DNA from: an uncultured bacterium
GTDB taxonomy: Bacteria; Bacillota; Clostridia; Oscillospirales; CAG-272
Reading direction: 5' to 3'
Assembly: GCA_945920215.1 (NCBI GenBank)
Contig: CAMEJM010000001.1
Coordinates: 1 to 64,000, forward strand
DNA: 64,000 nt
Made by a program: the position numbers and the translations under genes. The notes beneath the pieces are model-generated. The model ran no database searches, had not been told where the DNA came from, and worked only from the letters and a program-made list of their open reading frames with translations. Below, piece after piece: positions 8,783 through 17,781 of this stretch (its first letter is position 1; every line of letters starts with the position of its first letter).

Positions 8783-10258
8783 ATGACCGAGCAGGGTATT
8801 TACCGCGACATCGCGGAGCGAACGGGCGGCGATATTTACATCGGTGTCGTCGGACCTGTCAGAACGGGGAAATCAACTTTTATCAGACGTTTCATGGAGA
8901 AATGCGTGATTCCGCGTATTCAGGACGAATACGACCGCACCCGCACCATCGACGGAATGCCGCAGGCGGCGTCCGGCAGAACCGTGATGACGGCGGAGCC
9001 GAAATTCATCCCGGATGAATCGGTGCGCATTTCCGTCGGCGACACCACAATGAACGTCAAGATGATAGACTGTGTGGGATATATCGTTCCGGAGGCGCTC
9101 GGGCAGACCGAGAACGGCACGCCGCGCATGGTCAACACGCCGTGGGACGCGAATCCTGTTCCGTTCGCCGACGCAGCGGAAACCGGGACCCAAAAGGTCA
9201 TTTGCGAGCACGCCACCATCGGCATGGTCGTCACGACGGACGGCACCATCGGAGAAATACCGCGCGGAAGCTATGTAGAGGCCGAGGAGCGCGTCATCCG
9301 GGAACTGACGGGCATGGGAAAGCCGTTCGCAATCATTCTCAATTCTGCCCGTCCGAACTCGCAGGAAGCGCAGGAACTGGCGCTGTCCCTCGAAAGCAAG
9401 TACCGCACGCCCGTAGCGCTTGTCAACTGTCTGGAACTGAGCGAAGAGGACATCCGGCATATACTTGCAATGCTGCTCGATGAATTTCCCGTCACCGAAC
9501 TGCGCTTCCGCATCCCGGGTTGGCTTTGCGTGCCTCCCGCGGAGCACCCGCTGCGGCAATCGGTTTTTGCCCAGATTTCCGACATGACGGAGGATATCTG
9601 CAAGATGGGCGATGTCGCGCACGTACTCTCCGAGGTAAACAAAACCGAGGACGGCAGGCGTTACAGCATTGCCGAACTGCGTGCGGGAGACGGCACCGGC
9701 ACCATCAGCCTTTCTCTGCCGCAGGAGCTGTATTTCTCCGTCATGGAAGAACTCAGCGGACTGAAGATCCAGGACGACGCGGCGCTTCTTTCCATGGTTT
9801 GCGAGCTTGCGGACGCGAACCGCGCCTACGGAAAAGTCGAGCAGGCGCTGAAAGACGTCAACGAAAACGGTTATGGAATCGTGATGCCGGATATGGAGGA
9901 GCTGCGCTTGGAAGAACCGCGCCTGACAAAACAGCCGGGCGGCTACGGCGTCAAGCTGCGCGCCGGCGCAAAATCCATCCACATGATACGCGCGGAAATA
10001 CAGACGGAAATCAATCCCGTCATCGGAACAGAGGCGCAAGCCGAGGAGATGGTCAAACACCTCTCTCATGAGTTTGAAGAGGACCCAGGAAAAATCTGGG
10101 ACTTCAATATGTTCGGCAAGAGCCTATACGAAATGCTTCAGGAGGGTATCAACGCCAAAATGGAGAATATGCCGGAAGAATCACGCGCAAAGATGGCGGA
10201 AACGCTGGAACGCATCATCAACGAAGGCAGCGGCGGTCTCATCTGTATTCTCCTGTGA
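8783..10258 (+). CDS. spoIVA: Stage IV sporulation protein A (spore coat morphogenetic ATPase)
   Basis: A 491-residue protein that matches SpoIVA almost exactly in length (492 in B. subtilis). SpoIVA hydrolyses ATP and polymerises on the outer forespore membrane as the base on which the coat is built, and is needed for cortex formation. The Walker A motif GPVRTGKS is at residues 24-31. The following MTAEPKFIPDE and NVKMIDCVGYIVPEA segments and the hydrophobic C-terminus ending ICILL, which anchors SpoIVA to SpoVM, are all present. GGAGG lies 8 bases before the ATG at 8783; the frame is open upstream to 8642 but that part overlaps gpr. A terminator follows 19 bp after the stop. Confidence 0.95.
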   Translation: MTEQGIYRDIAERTGGDIYIGVVGPVRTGKSTFIRRFMEKCVIPRIQDEYDRTRTIDGMPQAASGRTVMTAEPKFIPDESVRISVGDTTMNVKMIDCVGYIVPEALGQTENGTPRMVNTPWDANPVPFADAAETGTQKVICEHATIGMVVTTDGTIGEIPRGSYVEAEERVIRELTGMGKPFAIILNSARPNSQEAQELALSLESKYRTPVALVNCLELSEEDIRHILAMLLDEFPVTELRFRIPGWLCVPPAEHPLRQSVFAQISDMTEDICKMGDVAHVLSEVNKTEDGRRYSIAELRAGDGTGTISLSLPQELYFSVMEELSGLKIQDDAALLSMVCELADANRAYGKVEQALKDVNENGYGIVMPDMEELRLEEPRLTKQPGGYGVKLRAGAKSIHMIRAEIQTEINPVIGTEAQAEEMVKHLSHEFEEDPGKIWDFNMFGKSLYEMLQEGINAKMENMPEESRAKMAETLERIINEGSGGLICILL

Positions 10259-10277
10259 CCGCTCTTACAATAAAAAC

Positions 10278-10300
10278 GGGGCGACCGATTTGGTCGTCCC
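10278..10300 (+). terminator. Likely terminator after spoIVA
   Basis: A 9-bp stem GGGGCGACC / GGTCGTCCC with one G-U pair and a 5-base loop is followed by a broken T-rich run. Confidence 0.6.
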
Positions 10301-10354
10301 ATTTGTGTTTTGTGAATGATACGAGCAAGAAATTTCACACGTGCGCCGCGGGTT

Positions 10355-10876
10355 TCACGCTTCCGCATCTGCAATGATTTCGCGGAGCGCCGCCAAGAAC
10401 AACGGCTCCGCTTTGTCCAGCGGCTGGTCGTTGTCAAAGTAATAATCATAGCGGTACCGTTCCACATCATCGTCCGCGCTGTTGCCGTATCTACCGACGC
10501 GATTCGCCATGCGGGCACCGCCTCGGACAAGGAGGGTCTTTGCTTTCCCGCCCGTCACGCGCACAAATTTTTCTATCTCCTCAGGCTCCCGGATATGTAC
10601 GAACATGATCTCCTCATTGCCCTGCGAGAACTTGCGGTACTCCTCTTCAAGCCACCGGGTCGGATAGTCGTTATACTCGACGGTCAAGCGCTTGAGATCG
10701 GCTAAAAATTTACGGGCGCGATCCGTCTTTTCCCCTTGCCAGCCGCACTGCACCGCCAGATTTTTAATGGGGGTAATGGAGGATACATTCCGGACGCGAT
10801 AATGCTTCCCTGCTATTTCGCACAACGTGTCTTTTCCGACGCCGCCGCTGCCATTGATGACAATTGCAAGTTTCAT
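10355..10876 (-). CDS. Small P-loop kinase (deoxynucleotide monophosphate kinase-like)
   Basis: A 173-residue protein opening with a P-loop, INGSGGVGKDT (residues 7-17), as in dNMP/adenylate-type kinases and phage-type deoxynucleotide kinases, which share the GxxxxGKDT form. A lid-like segment (MFVHIREPEEIEKFVR) and a final YDYYFDNDQPLDKAE block typical of these kinases follow; the second part resembles the C-terminal end of dephospho-CoA/NMP kinase folds. The substrate cannot be read from sequence. It is monocistronic, with its own promoter, and convergent with spoIVA. GGAGG lies 7 bases before the ATG. Confidence 0.65.
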   Translation of the reverse strand: MKLAIVINGSGGVGKDTLCEIAGKHYRVRNVSSITPIKNLAVQCGWQGEKTDRARKFLADLKRLTVEYNDYPTRWLEEEYRKFSQGNEEIMFVHIREPEEIEKFVRVTGGKAKTLLVRGGARMANRVGRYGNSADDDVERYRYDYYFDNDQPLDKAEPLFLAALREIIADAEA

Positions 10877-10907
10877 ATCATTGCCTCCGCTTCAATTTTC
10901 TGCGTTT

Positions 10908-10936
10908 ATTATATAGTTTCTCTGTTCTCTTGTCAA
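10908..10936 (-). promoter_or_regulatory. Consensus promoter of the P-loop kinase gene
   Basis: TATAAT (10908-10913) and TTGACA (10931-10936) are read on the minus strand with a 17-bp spacer. Both hexamers are perfect. Confidence 0.8.
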
Positions 10937-11128
10937 CAAATACCCCTCTTCCCTCCCGTCACGCGACGCCGCCGATAAAAACCGGCGCAACCGACGGGAC
11001 AAGTGCATTTTCATGTTTTTATTTGTGAATTGCAAAACAGAAAACGAGAGATTTAATGAGAAAACGAGAGAAAAAAAGAGCATTGCCGCTCTTAAAATAA
11101 TTTTTTCGAAATTCTTTGTCAAAAAGTA

Positions 11129-11157
11129 TTGACAAGCCCCTATACGCATGGTATAAT
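11129..11157 (+). promoter_or_regulatory. Consensus promoter of rplM-rpsI
   Basis: TTGACA (11129-11134) and TATAAT (11152-11157) are separated by 17 bp, both perfect, 55 bp before the rplM ATG. This is the strength expected of ribosomal protein genes. Confidence 0.85.
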
Positions 11158-11212
11158 GCAGAGGCTTGTAAAGACAGGTCGTATGACCGATTATTCAAAT
11201 GGAGGAAACATA

Positions 11213-11638
11213 ATGTCCACTTACATGGCAAACCCGAACACTGTGGAACGCAGATGGTTCGTCATTGACGCGGCAAATAAGCCCCTCGGCAGAACCGCCG
11301 CTGCCGCTGCGAACATTCTTCGCGGCAAACACCGTCCTGAATTCACCCCTCATGTTGACTGCGGTGAGTTCGTTATCATCATCAACGCATCCAAGGCTGT
11401 TCTGACCGGCAAGAAACTGGATCAAAAGCTTTATCAGCATCACTCCGGCTACATTGGCGGTCTGAAGACCGAAACCTATCGCCACATGATGCAGACGCGC
11501 CCCGAAATGGCAATGCGTCTTGCAGTCAAAGGTATGCTGCCTCACAACAGCATCGGCGACAAGTCCATCACCCGTCTGAAAGTCTATGCAGGCGCTGAGC
11601 ATGCTCAGGCCGCGCAGAAGCCTATCGTGGTTGACTGA
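11213..11638 (+). CDS. rplM: Ribosomal protein L13
   Basis: The 141-residue protein is uL13 of the large subunit, an early-assembly 23S rRNA-binding protein. Signature segments are [15 protein letters not shown] near the start, GDFVIIINA-type text ([18 protein letters not shown]) and the closing [16 protein letters not shown]. The ATG at 11213 has GGAGG 8 bases before it; an upstream in-frame ATG at 11129 lies on the promoter itself and is rejected. rpsI follows 23 bp later, the usual L13-S9 pair. Confidence 0.97.
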   Translation: MSTYMANPNTVERRWFVIDAANKPLGRTAAAAANILRGKHRPEFTPHVDCGEFVIIINASKAVLTGKKLDQKLYQHHSGYIGGLKTETYRHMMQTRPEMAMRLAVKGMLPHNSIGDKSITRLKVYAGAEHAQAAQKPIVVD

Positions 11639-11661
11639 GTTCGAGAAGGGAGAATCGTAAC

Positions 11662-12066
11662 ATGACTTATACAAGTGCAAAACCCTATTTTTACGGCACC
11701 GGCAGACGCAAAAAGTCTGTTGCGCGTGTGCGCGTATATCCCGGCACCGGCGCATTCACCATCAACGGCAAGACCGCTGACGAATACTTCGGTCTTGAGA
11801 CTCTGAAACTCATCATCAACCAGCCTTTCGCCGTTCTTGACACTCTCGGCAAGTTTGACGTGGTCGTCAACGTTCGCGGCGGCGGTATCTCCGGTCAGGC
11901 AGGCGCTATCCGTCACGGTATCGCGCGCGCCATGGTCGTTGCAGACGAAGCAAACAAGCCCCTCCTCAAGAAGGCAGGTCTGCTGACTCGCGACCCTCGT
12001 ATGAAAGAAAGAAAGAAATACGGACTCAAGGCTGCACGCCGTGCTCCGCAGTTCTCCAAGAGATAA
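11662..12066 (+). CDS. rpsI: Ribosomal protein S9
   Basis: The 134-residue protein is uS9 of the small subunit, whose basic C-terminal tail reaches the decoding region. The [20 protein letters not shown] opening, the [19 protein letters not shown] block and the RRAPQFSKR terminus are diagnostic. It is co-transcribed with rplM and followed by a strong terminator. Confidence 0.97.
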   Translation: MTYTSAKPYFYGTGRRKKSVARVRVYPGTGAFTINGKTADEYFGLETLKLIINQPFAVLDTLGKFDVVVNVRGGGISGQAGAIRHGIARAMVVADEANKPLLKKAGLLTRDPRMKERKKYGLKAARRAPQFSKR

Positions 12067-12080
12067 CCTCTTACAACTTC

Positions 12081-12111
12081 AAAGACCGCAGGCATCCTGC
12101 GGTCTTTTTTG
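12081..12111 (+). terminator. Terminator of rplM-rpsI
   Basis: A 12-bp perfect stem AAAGACCGCAGG / CCTGCGGTCTTT with a CAT loop is followed by a T-run, 15 bp after the rpsI stop. Confidence 0.9.
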
Positions 12112-12172
12112 ATATGCAGGCAGTTTTTTCTTTCCCGGCAACCGAACCCCGCCAGAAGAACAAAACGGCAAA

Positions 12173-12204
12173 GCGGGCGCACTTAGGTGCGCCCGCCGTT
12201 TTTT
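12173..12204. terminator. Terminator between rpsI and the VWA operon
   Basis: A 10-bp perfect stem GCGGGCGCAC / GTGCGCCCGC with a TTAG loop has seven T residues on the plus side. On the minus side it lies about 60 bp past the VWA operon stop with a weaker T-run. Confidence 0.75.
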
Positions 12205-12255
12205 TAGTTATCCGCTGCAAATAATACTTGTTCGGAAAACAGCCCTTGGAATAGA

Positions 12256-14910
12256 TCAGCGGCGTTTTTTCTTCCCGCCGAACGAGAAATTCAGAATACG
12301 CATCAGAATATCCGTAAGAAGCAGGACCAAAAGAGCCAGCGCACAGGGCGCCAACGCGTCGGTTGTATGTTCGCGCACATTCGGCAGGATCGCGGCATAC
12401 AAATCATCGACCTCTTTCATCAGTTCCCCGCCGGCAATAGAGGAAATGCTGGCAAGCAACTCTTCTCCGTTTTGCCCGAACAGGTCATATTCTTTCAGGA
12501 TTCCGCCGGAATACGCATAGACGGCGCGGTCCTGCACCGCCCCCTCGGCATCCGTCATGGTGATCGAAAGCAGGTACACCTTGTTCGGGTCTTCCGTGTG
12601 GAAAGCGCCGCGATATACGCCGGTGCTGACCTTGCTCAGACTGATGACCTGATCGTCTTCGTCGTCACAACTGACCGTCGCAGTGATTTGCTGTCCATAA
12701 AGATCCAGCGCCGTTTCTACCCGGAGTTTTGCGGTGCGGTCATCCTGTTCTGCGCTCGGCGTCATTGCCGTGCTTTGCTTTTCGTCATTCAGAGACTGCG
12801 AAGAAAGATTGGTAATCAAGCGCAGCCCATACTCCGACGTAAACAACTCCTCGCACCACTCGCCGCCCAGATTGGTCATGAACGCGGTAACATACCCGCG
12901 TCCCCATTTCCACTCGGCAATAATGGGACGGAAATCATCGTTGTACAGCGACATTTTTGCTTCGGTTTTAATCGTACTGCCGATGTAGCCGCCCATGACG
13001 ATTTGGGAAACGTCCACACCGGACAGCATCCCCGTATCGTCCTGCGCTTTCGGGTTGAACGGTTCCGTGTTGACAAACTGCGGCTCCTTAGCCTTGAGGG
13101 TCAGATCCTCCATGATATTGGCAAGCGACGACAAGTCCTCGTCTTTGTCGATACTGTAGAAGTTGCCGTTCCCGTCCTGCGCCATCTTATGCAAAGTATT
13201 TTTCGCCTTATCGGTCGCGCACAATGCAATCGTGGAAAGCGAGATACCCTGATTTTTCATCGAGGTTGGCAAAGAGGCGTAGTTGCTGTCGGTCGGTTCC
13301 CCGTCGGAGAGGAATATCACATGCTTGGAACGGGCGCCGTTAAAGCCCCGCAGCATATCGTATGCCGCGTTCAGACCTGCGCTGTAACTGGTACCCGTGT
13401 TGCCGTCTGTCGAAAAGCCATCCACCAATTCCTTCAAAGCGTCCTTATCGGTCGCCTTAATCAGCTGCTGCTTCACATCGGATTGCGCATGGAAAGTGAC
13501 AATACCCACATAATCATTCGGCGACAGCGCGTCAATGCACGCTTTCGCACCGTCCAACGCGGGAAGGAATTTCTCCGTTGAGCTATAAGGTCCCTTTGAC
13601 ATGGATCCCGAGTCGTCTATGACGAGAACCATGGCGATATTGTTGATCGTCTCATCCAACGTCATGGTGACGGGCAGCATATCCCCCAGCTTGGTATTCC
13701 CGTAGGAATCGTAGGCATCGGTATCGCTGCCGGATGTGGTAAGCAACCCGCGCCCCAGTTTGGAAACAAAGCGGTCGATCAACTGATCCGCCCCGTCCGG
13801 CAAAGCTGTCGCCATCACATCCATCAATACGATCTCGTCATACGGCAGAAGGTCTTCCATTGCGGTCGGGAATTGAGAGGGCGTAATGACGTCTGTCTCA
13901 TACAGACTCTCCAGTTGCTCATTGAAGCGCTCTGCCTGACCTACTCTGCCCTCCACAATGAGTATCTTGGCGTCACCGTTGACTTTCACCCATGTACACA
14001 GAGTATTATTTTGGGAAATGGAATCATCAGCGGGGACGAGTTCCACACGCAGCGCGTGTATGCCGACGTCTTCCAGCTTTTCAATCGGCTGCGTGATACG
14101 GTTATCGCCGATATTCAACGCCACAGGGTAAGACCACAGCTGTTTGTCTCCGTCATAGAACCGGATGGTCCCCTCCGTCTCAACGGTGCTGCGGATTTTT
14201 ACATTCAGGGTCACACTTTTTCCATGGTCAATGACCTGTCCCGGTGAAACGGCGAAGTCGGTAAGGGAAACCTCGGAAAAATCCTCTGAGGTCGCATCAA
14301 AAGAGACGGCGTCCAAACGGATATTCCGCTGTAAGAGGATTTCCGCAGCCTCCCATGCATTACCGGAGGTCTGGCGCCCGTCGGAGAGCAATACCACGCG
14401 CTTGTTATCCTGCGTATCGCCGGGGAACATGGCGCCTGCCGCCTTCAAGGCGTCGGATATATCGGTGGCGTCTGTCGCCATACCGGTGCTGCGCAGGTTG
14501 AAATAGTCCTTAATCACACGGTCTTTATCGGAAGACAGCTCTGACGCCGTGCAGGTTCCGTCCGCGAAAACGATCGCACCGATTTTTGTGCCCGCCTCCG
14601 CCTGTTCCACCATCTGCTCCACATAGTCGTCCATGCGATCACGCAGCGACGACGTGGAGTCGGAATAGTCGACGACAATCACCATGGAGGTAGAGCGCGG
14701 CACAAGAGTGGTTTCGGTAAATGTGGCGCCTGCCAGCAGAAACAGCACAATGACCACTGAGGCGCAACGAAGCGCCAAAGATATGATCCTGCCCGCAGTG
14801 CGTCTCTTGTTGCGCGGCATACGAAAATAGGGGAAGAAAACCAGGAATGCCGCGGCAATTAAGAGGAAAAACACCCAAGGGCGCTCAAATGATACGGTAT
14901 ATTTACACAC
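12256..14910 (-). CDS. Membrane protein with two VWA domains and a glutamine-amidotransferase-like domain (BatB-like)
   Basis: This 884-residue protein opens with two transmembrane helices (about 10-28 and 47-66). Next comes a VWA domain with MIDAS motif DYSDS (about residue 80), a beta-rich segment, and a Rossmann-like amidotransferase-like region (from about AKILIVEGRVG). A second VWA domain carries a canonical DDSGS MIDAS. The protein ends with a C-terminal helix and a basic GGKKKRR tail. This order is the pattern seen in BatA/B-like partners of MoxR ATPases. VWA domains bind metal and protein ligands, so the bulk of the protein is expected outside the cell. It is the last gene of the operon and overlaps the preceding gene by 8 bp. 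Confidence 0.8.
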   Translation of the reverse strand: MCKYTVSFERPWVFFLLIAAAFLVFFPYFRMPRNKRRTAGRIISLALRCASVVIVLFLLAGATFTETTLVPRSTSMVIVVDYSDSTSSLRDRMDDYVEQMVEQAEAGTKIGAIVFADGTCTASELSSDKDRVIKDYFNLRSTGMATDATDISDALKAAGAMFPGDTQDNKRVVLLSDGRQTSGNAWEAAEILLQRNIRLDAVSFDATSEDFSEVSLTDFAVSPGQVIDHGKSVTLNVKIRSTVETEGTIRFYDGDKQLWSYPVALNIGDNRITQPIEKLEDVGIHALRVELVPADDSISQNNTLCTWVKVNGDAKILIVEGRVGQAERFNEQLESLYETDVITPSQFPTAMEDLLPYDEIVLMDVMATALPDGADQLIDRFVSKLGRGLLTTSGSDTDAYDSYGNTKLGDMLPVTMTLDETINNIAMVLVIDDSGSMSKGPYSSTEKFLPALDGAKACIDALSPNDYVGIVTFHAQSDVKQQLIKATDKDALKELVDGFSTDGNTGTSYSAGLNAAYDMLRGFNGARSKHVIFLSDGEPTDSNYASLPTSMKNQGISLSTIALCATDKAKNTLHKMAQDGNGNFYSIDKDEDLSSLANIMEDLTLKAKEPQFVNTEPFNPKAQDDTGMLSGVDVSQIVMGGYIGSTIKTEAKMSLYNDDFRPIIAEWKWGRGYVTAFMTNLGGEWCEELFTSEYGLRLITNLSSQSLNDEKQSTAMTPSAEQDDRTAKLRVETALDLYGQQITATVSCDDEDDQVISLSKVSTGVYRGAFHTEDPNKVYLLSITMTDAEGAVQDRAVYAYSGGILKEYDLFGQNGEELLASISSIAGGELMKEVDDLYAAILPNVREHTTDALAPCALALLVLLLTDILMRILNFSFGGKKKRR

Positions 14911-16873
14911 GATAATACACCCACCATTCCGCCATCAGTACAATCATCAGTGCTATCAGAAAATACCACCAGATTTCGGTTGGCTCAAGTTTTGTAACAA
15001 GACCGTCGGGCAGCGGTTCCGCCCCAATCGAATCCTGAGTAGAATAAATGTTACTGTCTTCGGAGGGAATCGCCGCAAAACAGTACAGCGTCTCCGTTTC
15101 CGCCTCAGTCATATTGTCCGCACCGGTATGCACCACGGTGATTTGGAACTCGTAGTTGCCGGGGAGCGTAAACAGATACTCCATATCGTCAGCGGGGACG
15201 ACTTTCACGGGTGTGTTGTCACGCAGCACAGTGATTTCGCTTGCTCCCGGAGGAACCGTAATGACCGCGCTCTCGCCGACGGTATAAATCTGATCGTCTA
15301 TCACATCCGGGCAGGAATAAGCAAACATATTGCCCATCAGCACGACATAATCCAGCATATTGGTCGGCAGGTCGGAAAGCGCTATGGTAAGGATCATCAC
15401 GCGCTGATGCCCCTCCTGCCCTGCCGCCAGTACCGTATTGAAATTGCATCGCACAAGACCGACATATTTGTCAGACTCAATCGAGGTATACTTCTTCACC
15501 GCCACATTTTGCAATGAAAGCCCACGCAGCACCGAAGCATACGGTTCTTCATCCGTGATATTCAAGCCGAGAGAATAGGCTCTGTCGCTTTCGCTTGCCT
15601 CAAAGCTATCTCCCACCCGGGCGGAAATCCCCTCCGGGAACTGAATCTGTTTCTGCACCGGTGTTCCGTTTTCGTCCTCGACCGTTACAACGGGGGGATT
15701 GATAAACCAAAGCGCGCCGTCCTGCGGAAGCGTTTCCGGCATCACGCCTACAAAAATATACAAGTCAAAGCCGGAATATTTGATGCGGCTGTCCTGCAAA
15801 ACCCCCGAAACAGTCGTGCGCAGCTCGCATCCGTTTTCATCCAAATCATTTACTTGAACGGCTGTCGTCACGCCGCCGTCGTTGACAACGCGCAGAGCGC
15901 TGTACAGGAAGCCGTCATAACAGCCGGGGCCGTACGCCACCTGTATATTCTTTTTCGCTTGAGCGGGACGATAGTAAGAATAGGTGTTGTCCGCCGTCAG
16001 TGCGTCGGTGCCTCCCTCTACGGACACAATCAACTGCGCATAGGTGAAGTCGACAGACTCATAATCGCGGAATGCCACCTCGGCGGGAACGCCGTCTGTA
16101 CAGGATACCTTTTTGGCACTGACATACTCACCGTCCACATAGAGCAGAGCCGTGACGGTAAGGTCGTCTCCGTAAGAGCAGACCTTGCCCTTGAAGCTCC
16201 AGATACCGCCGTTCTGCTGCGCTTCCAGACCGAGAGCCGCTATATTCCATTCCCCGTTAGTCACGTCGATAATCTCGACGCCATCCGCCGTTTCATATGC
16301 GGTATCGGTATAAAGTACAATTTTCGCCTGCGTATTTTCCTCCTGCGCACTCTCGGCAAGGCGCAAAGCCCCTTCCAGATCCGGGCTGCTGTATGTGCAG
16401 GCACACTCCGCCAGCGCCCTCTTGATATCGGCGCGGACGTCGGAGCGGTAAATATGCTGCTTGGCGGTGTCCCCCGCGGTAATCACCGTAACGCGGCTGT
16501 TGGGACCGGCGTCCTCAGCAAGCTCCTCCACCTTTTTGACGGCGCGGGCAAAGCGGGTGGTGCCCGTCTCGTCCTGGCTCATCATGCTGGCTGACGCGTC
16601 AATGATGGCAATCACCTCATTTGACTTCTTTGCTACGACATAAGGGCGCGCCAGGATGAAACTCACCAAGACAATGGCAAGTATCTGTAATAAGAGAAGA
16701 ATGGAGTTGCGCAGATTCCATGGGAAACGCTTTTTCATGTAGGCAAGGCTTCGCTTCCACATGAATGTACTCGGCACGGTTTCCTCACGGTATCGCCGCT
16801 TCAATATGTAGATTAGGATCAGTACCGGAACCCCGAGGAGCCCCAGCAGACCCAAAGGCATATAAAAACTCAT
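14903..16873 (-). CDS. BatA-like VWA membrane protein
   Basis: This 656-residue protein has a BatA-type N-terminus: a helix at about 5-26, the RYREETVPSTFMWKRSL linker, then a second helix at about 56-78 ending in ILARPYV. A VWA domain follows with MIDAS DASAS (about residue 92), then a long beta-rich region. A final helix lies near residue 635-652. The mass between helices should be extracellular. In known MoxR-DUF58-Bat operons such proteins are thought to be clients or receptors of the ATPase; their precise role is unsettled. It overlaps the DUF58 gene by 4 bp (ATGA), indicating translational coupling. Confidence 0.83.
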   Translation of the reverse strand: MSFYMPLGLLGLLGVPVLILIYILKRRYREETVPSTFMWKRSLAYMKKRFPWNLRNSILLLLQILAIVLVSFILARPYVVAKKSNEVIAIIDASASMMSQDETGTTRFARAVKKVEELAEDAGPNSRVTVITAGDTAKQHIYRSDVRADIKRALAECACTYSSPDLEGALRLAESAQEENTQAKIVLYTDTAYETADGVEIIDVTNGEWNIAALGLEAQQNGGIWSFKGKVCSYGDDLTVTALLYVDGEYVSAKKVSCTDGVPAEVAFRDYESVDFTYAQLIVSVEGGTDALTADNTYSYYRPAQAKKNIQVAYGPGCYDGFLYSALRVVNDGGVTTAVQVNDLDENGCELRTTVSGVLQDSRIKYSGFDLYIFVGVMPETLPQDGALWFINPPVVTVEDENGTPVQKQIQFPEGISARVGDSFEASESDRAYSLGLNITDEEPYASVLRGLSLQNVAVKKYTSIESDKYVGLVRCNFNTVLAAGQEGHQRVMILTIALSDLPTNMLDYVVLMGNMFAYSCPDVIDDQIYTVGESAVITVPPGASEITVLRDNTPVKVVPADDMEYLFTLPGNYEFQITVVHTGADNMTEAETETLYCFAAIPSEDSNIYSTQDSIGAEPLPDGLVTKLEPTEIWWYFLIALMIVLMAEWWVYYRV

Positions 16874-17769
16874 CTGATAATATCCGATTCGTATCCCTTT
16901 TCAAAAATAATCTGCTCGATCGGTTGATCGGTAGACGCGAAGATATACGCGGCGCCGCGTGAAATACAGAACTCCGAAATTTCCTTACGGTAATCGTCAA
17001 GTGCCTGATGATAGGCTTTCAAAAACCCTTTGCCGATCTTCATACGCACGTTCCGTGGGTCTCCGGGTCTGTCCGATTCCATGTCAATGAGGTGAATATC
17101 ACCCGCCATTGTCGGGTTGATTTCCTCCGGAGACATCAACTGGATCAACAGTACCTCCCGGTGCCGGTATACCAGAAAATCAACAAGGGATTTCCAGTTG
17201 CTCTCGGTCAGGAAGTCTGAAATCACCACGGTCATACCGTCGTCATAGCCCGGACTCGGATAGTTGAGAACGGCTTTTTCAAGATCGCTTTCACCGTAAA
17301 ACTCCACGTCTTCCATCAATAGAGCTGCATTGCATACGGCATTTTTGCCAATCAGCGTGCCGCACAAATCGTCCAGATGATCATCGTGCAGCAGCTGAAA
17401 CGACACCCGATCCATCGCGCATACCGCAAGGTATCCGAAAGCGGTGGCAATCCGCAAAGCGGTCAGCGCTTTTTCAGGCTTCCCCGCCGCCATGGAGGCG
17501 GAGCAATCGATGATCACGCGGTGGTGGAGCTGACGCTCGTCAGTAAACAATTTGATAAAGTACTTCTGAAATCTTGCGTAGACATTCCAGTCAATACGCC
17601 TCAGGTCATCCCCCGGCACATACTCGCGGAAATCCGCAAATTCAACGGTATTCCCGTAACCGTGAGCCTTACGGCTGCCGCCGAAAAGCCCCGTCATGGC
17701 ATCCTTCATGGCAAGTGAAACGGATTCGAGCTTTTCGAGAAACTCCCCGTCCAATACTTTTCTTTTCAT
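16870..17769 (-). CDS. DUF58 domain protein (MoxR partner)
   Basis: A 299-residue cytosolic DUF58 protein. The family signature VEFADFREYVPGDDLRRIDW is at about residues 42-61, followed by a VWA-like domain with the MIDAS motif DCSAS (about residue 88). DUF58 proteins sit beside MoxR ATPases almost universally and are taken as adaptors linking the ATPase to VWA membrane proteins. No transmembrane helix is visible, unlike longer DUF58 members. It begins 12 bp after moxR ends and overlaps the BatA-like gene, so it is firmly inside the operon. Confidence 0.88.
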   Translation of the reverse strand: MKRKVLDGEFLEKLESVSLAMKDAMTGLFGGSRKAHGYGNTVEFADFREYVPGDDLRRIDWNVYARFQKYFIKLFTDERQLHHRVIIDCSASMAAGKPEKALTALRIATAFGYLAVCAMDRVSFQLLHDDHLDDLCGTLIGKNAVCNAALLMEDVEFYGESDLEKAVLNYPSPGYDDGMTVVISDFLTESNWKSLVDFLVYRHREVLLIQLMSPEEINPTMAGDIHLIDMESDRPGDPRNVRMKIGKGFLKAYHQALDDYRKEISEFCISRGAAYIFASTDQPIEQIIFEKGYESDIIR

Positions 17770-17781
17770 TTGATAACAGGA

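Larger units (their letters stand above)
10877..11212. other. Divergent intergenic region, kinase gene to rplM
   Basis: This 336-bp stretch holds the kinase promoter at its left and the rplM promoter at its right. Between them I see a 12-base direct repeat GAAAACGAGAGA (11040-11051 and 11060-11071, 20-bp period) and a weak hairpin AAGAGC/GCTCTT (11076-11093). I see no gene. Confidence 0.6.

Noticed and set aside
12367..13581. 404-codon frame antisense to the two-VWA gene
   Set aside because: Shadow frame; the minus-strand protein has clear VWA motifs.
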